This document shows, piece after piece, positions 53,329 to 64,000 of a stretch of DNA of 64,000 nucleotides (within the stretch, counting starts at the first letter, position 1; each line of letters begins with the position of its first letter). Under the pieces are notes generated by a model. The model saw only the letters and a list, made by a program, of their open reading frames with translations. It was not told the origin of the DNA and did not search any database. The position numbers were made by a program, and so were the translations under genes. This DNA is from DASXHY01 sp036272195 (GTDB lineage Bacteria; Verrucomicrobiota; Verrucomicrobiia; Limisphaerales; DASXHY01), in the NCBI GenBank assembly GCA_036272195.1, contig DATAZE010000028.1, positions 1 through 64,000 of the forward strand, in the 5' to 3' direction.

Positions 53329-56076
53329 TTATTTCTTCTTCGCCTTTTTCGCGGCTTCCTCTTCGAGGGCGGCCTGGGCGGCGGACAGCCGGGCTACCGG
53401 CACGCGATACGGCGAGCAGCTCACGTAGGTCAGGCCGATGCGATGACAGAATTTCACCGAATCCGGATCGCCGCCGTGTTCGCCGCAGATGCCAAGCTTG
53501 ATGCCAGGGCGGGTTTTGTTGCCCTTCTCCACCGCGATCTTCATCAACTGGCCGACACCAGTCTGGTCAATGGAAGCGAATGGATTTTTCTTCACGATTT
53601 CCGCTTCGGTATACGGCGGCAGGAAGCTGCCGGAATCGTCGCGGCTCATGCCGAGGCAGGTTTGCGTCAGGTCGTTCGTGCCGAAGCTGAAGAACTCGGC
53701 AGTCTGCGCGATTTCGTCCGCCGTGAGCGCGCCGCGCGGCACTTCGATCATCGTGCCAACCAGGTAATTCAATTTGATCTTCTTCTCGGCCATCACTTGC
53801 TTGGCCACGCGATGAACGACCTCGACTTGCAGGTCCAATTCCCGCTTGAAGCCGACGAGCGGAATCATCACTTCGGGTTTCACTTTGATGCCGGCCTTCT
53901 GCACTTCGGCGGCGGCTTCGAACACCGCGCGCGATTGCATTTCGGAAATTTCCGGAAAAACAATTCCCAGGCGGCAGCCGCGGAAACCAAGCATGGGGTT
54001 AAATTCGTGAAGTTCCTTCACGCGCTTTTGAATGAGTTCGACGGCGACGCCCATTTTCTTCGCGAGATCCTGTTGCGCCGTTTCCTCATGCGGGAGGAAT
54101 TCGTGCAACGGCGGATCGAGGAAACGAATGGTCGCGGGCAGGCCCTTCAATTCCTTGAAGATGCCGACGAAATCCTCGCGTTGATACGGCAGGACTTTTG
54201 CGAGCGCCTTTTTGCGTTCCTCGACAGTTTCAGCGAGAATCATTTCGCGCATCGCGTCGATACGATTGCCTTCGAAGAACATGTGTTCCGTCCGGCACAG
54301 ACCGATGCCGCTCGCGCCGAAGGCGACGGCATTGGCCGTTTGTTCCGGCGTGTCAGCGTTGGTGCGGACCTGAAGTTTTGTCACCTTCGAGCACCAATCC
54401 ATCAGCTTCTTAAACATCTGATAGGTCGGGCTGTCTTTCGCATCGAGCGATTTTTCGACGAGCACTTGCACCACTTCCGAAGCCGCGGTTTTGATTTCGC
54501 CGGGATACACTTCGCCGACGGTGCCGCTGATGGAAAGGAAATCACCTTCCTTGTAGGTTTTGCCGCCAACCGACATCGTTTTGGCGGCGTAATCGATCTG
54601 CAACGCTGCCGCGCCGCAAACGCAAACCTTGCCCATCTGCCGCGCCACCAGCGCCGCGTGCGAACTCACGCCGCCCTTGGCGGTGAGAATGCCTTCGGCG
54701 GCGATCATGCCGCGCAAATCTTCGGGCGAGGTCTCATTGCGAACGAGCAACACGCGCTCGCCCTTATCCGCCGCGGCCACCGCGCGATCGGCATTCATAT
54801 ACATGCGGCCGGACGCCGCGCCGGGACCGGCGGGCAAACCTTTCGCGATGCATTCCGCGGCCTTCACGGCCTTGCGATCGAAGACTGGCGCGAGCACCTG
54901 ATCGAGCTGGTCGGCGGGAACGCGGCGAATGGCGGTCTTCCAATCAATCAATTTCTCCTTCTCCATTTCAATGGCGAAACGAACGGCCGCGAGGCCGGTG
55001 CGTTTGCCGTTGCGGGTTTGGAGCATGAACAATTCCCCGCTTTGAATAGTGAACTCAAAATCCTGCACGTCCTTGAAATGGGCTTCGAGCGTCTTGCGAA
55101 CTTTTTCGAGTTCGGCATAAGCCTTCGGCATCGCTTTCTTGAGTTCCGCCACCGGTTCCGGAGTGCGCACGCCGGCGACAACGTCTTCGCCTTGTGCGTT
55201 GATGAGAAATTCACCGTAGAAAACTTTTTCGCCGGTCGCCGGATCGCGCGTAAAGGCCACGCCGGAACCGGAATCCTCACCGGTGTTACCATAGACCATC
55301 GCCTGCACGTTCACGGCGGTTCCCCACTCAGTCGGAATGTTATATTTGCGGCGATAAACATTCGCGCGGTCGTTCATCCACGATCCGAAGACGGCGCCGA
55401 CCGAGCCCCACAATTGCTTCCAGGGATCCTGCGGAAATTCCGCATTGGTGCGCTCCTTGATCAATGCCTTGAAGCGTTTGACCATTTCCTTAAGGTCATC
55501 CACGGTCAGCTTGGTGTCTTCAATTTCCGCATGATACCGGTCGTGCTTCAAAGCATGAATGACGACTTCAAACGGCTCATGATCTTCACCTGCGCGCTTC
55601 TGCACGCCCATGACGACGTCGCCGTACATCTGGATGAAGCGGCGGTAACAATCCCAGGCGAAGCGCTCGTTCTTCGTGGCCTTGACCAACGCCAGCACGG
55701 TTTGGTCGTTCAAGCCGAGATTCAAAATGGTGTCCATCATGCCGGGCATGGAATCGCGCGCGCCGGAGCGAACGGAAACGAGCAACGGCATTGCGTCCGT
55801 GGCCCCGAATTTCACGCCCATGATCTTCTCGACGGCGGCAATGCCGGCTTTGGCCTGCGCTTCGAGCACCTTGGGATAGGTGCGCTTGTTCGCATAATAA
55901 TAGGTGCAGACTTCGGTGGTGATGGTGAAGCCGGGGGGCACCGGCAACCCGATGCGGCTCATCTCGGCAAGGTTTGCGCCCTTGCCGCCGAGCAACGGTT
56001 TCATGCTGCCGTCGCCGTCAGATTTTTTGCCGCCGAATGAATAAACGTATTTTCCAGACTTGGATGCTTTTGCCAT
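53329..56076 (-). CDS. ppdK: Pyruvate, phosphate dikinase
   Basis: A protein of 915 residues, the usual length. It interconverts pyruvate, ATP and phosphate with phosphoenolpyruvate, AMP and pyrophosphate. N-terminal ATP-grasp part: VYSFGGKKSDGDGSMKPLLG and KGANLAEMSRIGLPVPPGFT, then LVSVRSGARDSMPGMMDTIL. The swivelling phosphohistidine is in AKGGVSSHAALVARQMGKVC (about 470). The C-terminal TIM barrel has GLCRTEHMFF (about 589), GFRGCRLGIVFPEISEMQ and FFSFGTNDLTQTCLGMSRDD (about 795). The C-terminus EEEAAKKAKKK is Lys-rich. The gene stands alone, facing ubiB and divergent from metH. It may give gluconeogenic or pyrophosphate-linked glycolytic flux. Confidence 0.97.
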   Translation of the reverse strand: MAKASKSGKYVYSFGGKKSDGDGSMKPLLGGKGANLAEMSRIGLPVPPGFTITTEVCTYYYANKRTYPKVLEAQAKAGIAAVEKIMGVKFGATDAMPLLVSVRSGARDSMPGMMDTILNLGLNDQTVLALVKATKNERFAWDCYRRFIQMYGDVVMGVQKRAGEDHEPFEVVIHALKHDRYHAEIEDTKLTVDDLKEMVKRFKALIKERTNAEFPQDPWKQLWGSVGAVFGSWMNDRANVYRRKYNIPTEWGTAVNVQAMVYGNTGEDSGSGVAFTRDPATGEKVFYGEFLINAQGEDVVAGVRTPEPVAELKKAMPKAYAELEKVRKTLEAHFKDVQDFEFTIQSGELFMLQTRNGKRTGLAAVRFAIEMEKEKLIDWKTAIRRVPADQLDQVLAPVFDRKAVKAAECIAKGLPAGPGAASGRMYMNADRAVAAADKGERVLLVRNETSPEDLRGMIAAEGILTAKGGVSSHAALVARQMGKVCVCGAAALQIDYAAKTMSVGGKTYKEGDFLSISGTVGEVYPGEIKTAASEVVQVLVEKSLDAKDSPTYQMFKKLMDWCSKVTKLQVRTNADTPEQTANAVAFGASGIGLCRTEHMFFEGNRIDAMREMILAETVEERKKALAKVLPYQREDFVGIFKELKGLPATIRFLDPPLHEFLPHEETAQQDLAKKMGVAVELIQKRVKELHEFNPMLGFRGCRLGIVFPEISEMQSRAVFEAAAEVQKAGIKVKPEVMIPLVGFKRELDLQVEVVHRVAKQVMAEKKIKLNYLVGTMIEVPRGALTADEIAQTAEFFSFGTNDLTQTCLGMSRDDSGSFLPPYTEAEIVKKNPFASIDQTGVGQLMKIAVEKGNKTRPGIKLGICGEHGGDPDSVKFCHRIGLTYVSCSPYRVPVARLSAAQAALEEEAAKKAKKK

Positions 56077-56261
56077 AAATTAATTTCGATTCAATGGTTC
56101 GCCGCCGGGTTCTTAACTAATCGGAAGAAATCCGCAGAACGCGCGCGTGGGACGATAGCAAAGACGCAAATAGTGTCAACGAACGAGTGGGACAAAAGTT
56201 TCGGGTTTCGGGTTTTGAGTTTCGGGTCAGACTCTTTCGAGCCATGTCCCCAGACACACAT

Positions 56262-56285
56262 ATCATCATATCCAGATACGTTGAT
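56262..56285. promoter_or_regulatory. Dyad-symmetric operator candidate upstream of metH
   Basis: ATCAnCnTATC (56262-56272) and GATAnGnTGAT (56275-56285) face each other across a 2-bp centre, 18 of 24 positions symmetrical. It lies 62 bp before the metH ATG. A further ATCA-GG-TGAT (56297-56306) follows. An ArsR-type sensor of S-adenosylhomocysteine or a MetR/MetJ-like regulator could use such a site; I assign none. Confidence 0.5.
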
Positions 56286-56347
56286 TTTTGTGTTGCATCA
56301 GGTGATGATTTCCGTTAGTTTGCTCTCGCACACAACATCTTGAGCCG

Positions 56348-60217
<3,870 letters not shown>

Positions 60218-60218
60218 C

Positions 60219-61178
60219 TTACTTTTTAGCATCCGGGGATACTGACGCGCTGAAAAGGCGGGTGCTAAAATAGCGTTCCGCGCGGTCGCAGAGCATCGTG
60301 ACCACGCGCGCCTGGGGACCGAGCTTGCGCGCCACGGAAAGTGCCGCCGCGACATTCGCGCCGGAACTGGTGCCGACGAGCAGGCCAAATTCACGTTGCA
60401 GGCGCACGGCCATTGTTTGGGCGTCGGCGCTGCGAATTTTAATTTCTTCGTCAATCGGTGCGTCCTTGAGCAGCGGCGGAATGAATCCGTCCGCCACGCC
60501 TTCGATGAAATGGCAGCACGGCATTTCGCCGGCGAGCAACGCGTGTTCGGCCGGCTCCATCGCAATAATACGGGCGTTCGGCCAGCGATGTTTGATGGCC
60601 TTGCCGCAACCGACCAGTGTGCCGCCGGTGCCGAATCCGCTCACGAAGGCATCGATCGGCCCTTCCATCTGCCGCAAAATTTCCAGGCCGGTACCATGTT
60701 CGTGATCCTCGACGTTCAGCGGATTTTCAAACTGGCGTGTGAGAAAATAGCGCGGATTTTTAGCGGCCATTTCGCGGGACATTTCGATGCCGGTTTGATA
60801 ACGCCCGGCGCTGTCGAACAAAATCAGTTCGCCCCCGAGCTGGCGGATCAACATGCGCCGCTCCTCGCTCGCGCCGGCGGACATGAGGATGGTCACGTGA
60901 TGGCCGAGCGCCGCGCCGACCATCGCCAGCGCGATGCCAGTGTTGCCACTGGTGCATTCCAGAATGATTGCGTCCGGCTTGAGCAGGCCGCGTTGGCGCG
61001 CATCGACCAGGACGGTTTTTGCGAGACGATCTTTTATGCTCCCGCTCGGATTGAGGAATTCGCACTTGGCATAAATGGTCACCCCGTCCGGTTCAAACCG
61101 CAGGGGCACGAGCGGCGTGTTGCCGATGAGCGACAAAACGACCTCCGAGCGAAGTCCGGTGATGGTTGATGGGTTCAT
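60219..61178 (-). CDS. PLP-dependent cysteine synthase family protein (CysK/CysM-like)
   Basis: A protein of 319 residues. It should form cysteine from O-acetylserine (or a related acceptor) and sulfide. The PLP lysine is in FLNPSGSIKDRLAKTVLVDA, the substrate loop in ECTSGNTGIALAMVGAALGH, and the phosphate-binding glycine loop in DAFVSGFGTGGTLVGCGKAI; the C-terminal Ser site is LLVGTSSGANVAAALS. Residues near 60-180 are closer to CysK than to cystathionine beta-synthase, and there is no CBS domain. The ATG at 61178 fits; the frame opens five codons earlier with TTG. The last codon lies 1 bp from the metH stop, so the two genes share no terminator space. CysK versus CysM cannot be decided. 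Confidence 0.93.
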   Translation of the reverse strand: MNPSTITGLRSEVVLSLIGNTPLVPLRFEPDGVTIYAKCEFLNPSGSIKDRLAKTVLVDARQRGLLKPDAIILECTSGNTGIALAMVGAALGHHVTILMSAGASEERRMLIRQLGGELILFDSAGRYQTGIEMSREMAAKNPRYFLTRQFENPLNVEDHEHGTGLEILRQMEGPIDAFVSGFGTGGTLVGCGKAIKHRWPNARIIAMEPAEHALLAGEMPCCHFIEGVADGFIPPLLKDAPIDEEIKIRSADAQTMAVRLQREFGLLVGTSSGANVAAALSVARKLGPQARVVTMLCDRAERYFSTRLFSASVSPDAKK

Positions 61179-61711
61179 GGAAATTTGCGCCAAGCTTAGG
61201 CATCATCGGGGATTCACGTCACGCGATATTCCAGAGTTACCGGCAGCGATAGAGCGTGCATTAAGTCCCGCCAGGGACAAAAAATTCATCTCATTTTGCG
61301 AATACCTCCGTGGTTTGCGATTCTGCCGTCCCTGCGGGACTCGGAGAAATCTACGCCTAACCCACCGCTAAAGCGGTGGGCTATTTTCTATCGTCCTCAC
61401 GGACTTTCCCCAATGAGCACCCAGAGTAAGATCGAACGCGCAGATTTGATCACCCAATTTAATCACACCCATATCGCCATTAGTCCATTCGAGCTATTGA
61501 CCGAACCTCCGGAGGAAGGCTTACTCAGGTTCAAAGCATTCTTTCGCCGCTCCGTGGCTGAAAAAATGGTCACTATTTAATATGCGCTCAGTTGCTCTTG
61601 AAAACTGTTACTGATAGTATTCAGCGGATTATCTGATGAAAGTCCCGGCTGTAAATTTTCTTCGCACTGGATCTCCTCAATAGACGCATACCGCACCCTG
61701 TTCAAATTGAT
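61179..61711. other. Intergenic region rich in palindromes
   Basis: It holds the repeat cluster at 61264-61380. Beyond it, a small ATG frame at 61413-61580 (55 residues, MSTQSKIERADLITQFNHTH) has no signal, no family resemblance and no Shine-Dalgarno, so I do not call it. The segment 61580-61711 is AT-richer and probably contains the promoter of the next gene. Confidence 0.45.
61264..61380. repeat. REP-like cluster: paired GTCCC/GGGAC palindromes and a CCCACCGC hairpin
   Basis: AGTCCCGCCAGGGAC (61264-61278) and GTCCCTGCGGGACT (61328-61341) are inverted copies of one another with one inserted base, and each is itself palindromic. They are followed by CCCACCGCT-AA-AGCGGTGGG (61361-61380). The last hairpin recalls the CCCACGGC-type arms at 46920. 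This is the usual look of REP/REPIN sequences in this phylum. Confidence 0.7.
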
Positions 61712-64000
61712 ATGCGTTCGATTGTAAAGTTTTCAGCCATGATGCTGGCCGTGGCACTGTTTACGGTCCGAGGTGAGGCGGCGATTGCGTTGCATGATGG
61801 GTCGACGAGCATTACTTACAGCGCCGCCACCGCCATCAATCAATCGTTCGCGGTCACGGCGGGAGCGAGCGTATTGGTGGTCATAGAAACCGATCGAGGC
61901 GGTTCCCAGACCGCTCCCGCCAGCCTGGCGTACGGTTCGCAGACTCTCACCCGGGCCATCACGGCGAGCACGTCCAGCACTTTTCGCAATGTTTCAATCT
62001 TTTATCTTTTCGCTCCGGCAGTGGGCACGCACAACATTACTGGGACGGCCAACAACCCGAGCGTCTGGCTTTCGGCTTATACTCTCAGCGGTGTGGACAC
62101 CAACACGCCACCGTTGGTGGGATCGGTAACCACAGGAGGCAACATTACCGTCAATTTTGCCGTGCCTAACGTTCCGACCAACGCGTGGGCCGCAGTGAAT
62201 GGCACTTATGCCAACAATAGCCCTGCCGGGACGTTTACGATCACAGGGACAGGCGGCACGCCAGCGATCGTTTCCAGTTCCAACGACACCACCTACGACA
62301 GCATGGGCTGCATCGCCAACCTCGCCGGCGGCACGGATACGTTCACTTACACGCTGACATCAGGAGGAACCGGTGTTCAAAAAATGGCGCTGGTTGCGGC
62401 AGTATTCACGCCGACAGGGGCGCCGACCGCGCCCACGATTACCTCGCAGCCACAACCGCAAAGTCTGATTGTCGGACAGACCGGCGGATTTATTGCAGCA
62501 GCTAGCGGCACTCGGCCGTTGTTCTACCAATGGCGCTTCAACGGCACCAATCTCTTGGACAAAGCGGAAATCAGTGGCTCGCTCACCAGCGCCTTGACTC
62601 TATCGAACCTCACGCCGGATGAGGCGGGTAATTACACTCTCGTGGTCACCAACATTTACGGCAGCATCACCAGCGCACCGGCGGCTTTGAGCTTGTTGCC
62701 AATTGGAAATCCTGTGATCAGCGTGCAATTTGTCGGCAATGGCACCAGCCTCACCCCGGACCAGATCGCCGGGATCTATGCAACGCCGAATTGGAACCTG
62801 GACAATCAGAATTCGGGCGGGTCCGCCACAGGCTTGAATGACAACACCGGAGCATCGACTGCGGCGGCGGTCACGGTTACATTTAGTGCCGGCCATTACG
62901 CATCGAGCGACGACACCAGCACACCGGATGGGATTTTGATGTCGGGAGGATTTTGGAGCGGCGCAGGTTATACCGTGAATGTGACGGGCGTCCCTTACGG
63001 GTCCTATGATGTCTTCGTCTACATGATGAATGACGGTAATCCCAACCGTCGCTATGGACTGACCCTGGGCGCTCAGACTTATTGGGGTGAAGTGTTTAAT
63101 GGAACTGGCCGAAGCTATCCGCCGTACACCATGGACACGCAGACGACCGATCTCGGCGCGGGCAATGACATGAATGCCGATGTGGTGGAATTTGCCAACG
63201 TTGCAGGCGGCAGCTTTTCCATCAACGCGGCGACACCAGACGGGAATGTGGCGATGATGGGAATACAAATTGTGTCCGCGGTGCCTGAGCCGCCCACCAT
63301 TTCGGCGCAGCCGGCCCCGGCTTCCAAATTTCCCGGCGGAAGCGCGGTTTTTTCCACGGCGGTTTATGGCACTCAGCCGCTATTTTACCAATGGCGGTTC
63401 AACGGCACCAACTTGTCGGACAAGGCCGGGATTAGCGGCTCGCTGAGCAGCACATTGACGCTTAACAACCTCACCGCGGATGAAGCGGGCAATTACACTC
63501 TCTTCATCACCAACACTTACTGCAGCATCACGAGCGCGCCAGCGGCGTTGACCATGTTGTCACCGGTCGCGCCGTTTTTCACGCAGGAGCCAACCCCGGC
63601 GGCGGCCACGAATTACATTGGTGGGCTGGTCATTTTCACCGCGAGTGTGGATGGGGCGGAGCCGCTGTCGTTGCAATGGCAGCAAAATGGCACCAATATT
63701 CCAGGCGCGACAACCAGCAGCCTGGTGCTGTCCGGGTTGCAGGCTGCCTCGGCGGGAAATTATACCCTTTTCGCCTCCAATTATCTCGGCACGACCAACA
63801 GTTCGCCGGCTGTGTTGACCGTTCTGCCGCCGCCCAATCCATCGGCGTTGAACGTTTACACTTATCATTATGACAACACCCGCCAGGGTGCGAACACGAA
63901 TGAAGTTTTGCTCACCCTGGCGAATGTGAATCCGATCACGTTTGGTAAATTATTCACTTACCCGGTGGATGCCCAAATCTACGCCGAGCCGCTTTACGTC
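61712..64000 (+). CDS. Large secreted protein with Ig-like array leading into a PQQ-type propeller (paralogue 3, incomplete)
   Basis: The frame is open from the ATG at 61712 to the right edge (763 codons). Signal peptide: KFSAMMLAVALFTVRGEAA. Then a beta-sandwich domain (about 25-230), an Ig-like unit (ITSQPQPQSLIVGQTGGFIA, FYQWRFNGTNLLDKAEISGS), a separate beta domain (about 330-520, SYDVFVYMMNDGNPNRRYGL), a second and a third Ig-like unit (PLFYQWRFNGTNLSDKAGIS; PLSLQWQQNGTNIPGATTSS), and finally NVYTYHYDNTRQGANTNEVL and LFTYPVDAQIYAEPLYV, the same opening as the propellers at 44554 and 47226. The rest is beyond the window. The two WRFNGTNL Ig-like units are close copies. Surface binding of a glycan is likely; catalytic function is not seen. 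Confidence 0.85.
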   Translation, partial: MRSIVKFSAMMLAVALFTVRGEAAIALHDGSTSITYSAATAINQSFAVTAGASVLVVIETDRGGSQTAPASLAYGSQTLTRAITASTSSTFRNVSIFYLFAPAVGTHNITGTANNPSVWLSAYTLSGVDTNTPPLVGSVTTGGNITVNFAVPNVPTNAWAAVNGTYANNSPAGTFTITGTGGTPAIVSSSNDTTYDSMGCIANLAGGTDTFTYTLTSGGTGVQKMALVAAVFTPTGAPTAPTITSQPQPQSLIVGQTGGFIAAASGTRPLFYQWRFNGTNLLDKAEISGSLTSALTLSNLTPDEAGNYTLVVTNIYGSITSAPAALSLLPIGNPVISVQFVGNGTSLTPDQIAGIYATPNWNLDNQNSGGSATGLNDNTGASTAAAVTVTFSAGHYASSDDTSTPDGILMSGGFWSGAGYTVNVTGVPYGSYDVFVYMMNDGNPNRRYGLTLGAQTYWGEVFNGTGRSYPPYTMDTQTTDLGAGNDMNADVVEFANVAGGSFSINAATPDGNVAMMGIQIVSAVPEPPTISAQPAPASKFPGGSAVFSTAVYGTQPLFYQWRFNGTNLSDKAGISGSLSSTLTLNNLTADEAGNYTLFITNTYCSITSAPAALTMLSPVAPFFTQEPTPAAATNYIGGLVIFTASVDGAEPLSLQWQQNGTNIPGATTSSLVLSGLQAASAGNYTLFASNYLGTTNSSPAVLTVLPPPNPSALNVYTYHYDNTRQGANTNEVLLTLANVNPITFGKLFTYPVDAQIYAEPLYV

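Noticed and set aside
53443..56040. 865-residue open frame antisense to ppdK
   Set aside because: Composition is that of a shadow frame in GC-rich DNA (His/Arg/Ala-rich, no motif), and the opposite strand carries full-length pyruvate phosphate dikinase.
61413..61580. 55-residue frame in the palindrome-rich gap
   Set aside because: No Shine-Dalgarno, no family resemblance, and it follows directly on repeat DNA.
61681..61691. TAGACGCATA before the gene at 61712 as a fourth copy of the 23-bp motif
   Set aside because: Only the first half is similar and it lies about 20 bp, not 109-127 bp, from the start codon.

Overview
The window reads as chromosomal DNA of a Verrucomicrobiota bacterium, probably close to the Pedosphaera/Limisphaerales group. 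That placement is an inference from gene content. The markers are pseudopilin-like proteins with an FTLIELLVVIAIIAILAAM-type N-terminus, a PEP-CTERM protein, secreted proteins built of autotransporter-associated beta-strand repeats, many NarL-type two-component pairs, REP-like palindromes in intergenic spaces, and MqnD of the futalosine menaquinone route. DNA is GC-rich, so many long antisense frames are spurious. I see no rRNA, tRNA, CRISPR array, prophage or intact insertion sequence.

Region by region (minus strand dominates up to about 40 kb). 1-140: start of a pseudopilin that runs off the left edge. 0.7-2.7 kb: membrane TMTC-like TPR protein. 2.8-4.9 kb: CHASE3-type histidine kinase and NarL regulator. 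5.2-13.7 kb: a tight minus-strand operon of sensor kinase, response regulator, GH76 alpha-mannanase-like protein and FAD oxidoreductase. 13.9-20.7 kb: a 2018-residue secreted beta-strand-repeat protein followed by a pseudopilin. 21-22.8 kb: GH15 glucoamylase/trehalase-like enzyme. 23-33.7 kb: two GH99/71-like enzymes bracket a secreted protein, a PEP-CTERM protein, a pseudopilin, a NarL regulator and a very large two-component-propeller kinase. 34-35.7 kb: small genes (histone H1-like, lipoprotein, unknowns). 35.7-39.3 kb: SpoIIE-type phosphatase, bacteriophytochrome-like kinase and CheY-like regulator. 39.5-42.7 kb: mqnD and a UvrD/Rep helicase. 42.7-49.6 kb: secreted beta-helix protein and two paralogous PQQ-type propellers. 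49.9-61.2 kb: CreD-like membrane protein, UbiB kinase, pyruvate phosphate dikinase, MetH and a cysteine synthase. From 61.7 kb to the right edge: a third propeller paralogue carrying an immunoglobulin-like array.

Working together: the 5-34 kb part looks like a carbohydrate-use region aimed at alpha-linked glycans. GH76 (alpha-1,6-mannanase family) and two GH99-like enzymes (endo-alpha-mannanase family) suggest fungal or high-mannose alpha-mannan. This is inferred from families only. Two large membrane kinases with extracellular sensory modules sit next to their regulators inside the enzyme clusters, like a split version of the Bacteroidetes hybrid systems. No SusC/SusD-like pair was seen; pseudopilins and beta-strand-repeat proteins take that place in the layout.

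The most notable signals beyond genes are four. A 23-bp motif lies 109-127 bp upstream of three genes in the GH99 cluster. A TTACACG-N2-CGTGTAA palindrome occurs at two places tied to the other two clusters. Six secreted proteins share a similar C-terminal module ending in F-[FY]-[RKH]. A dyad operator candidate precedes metH.
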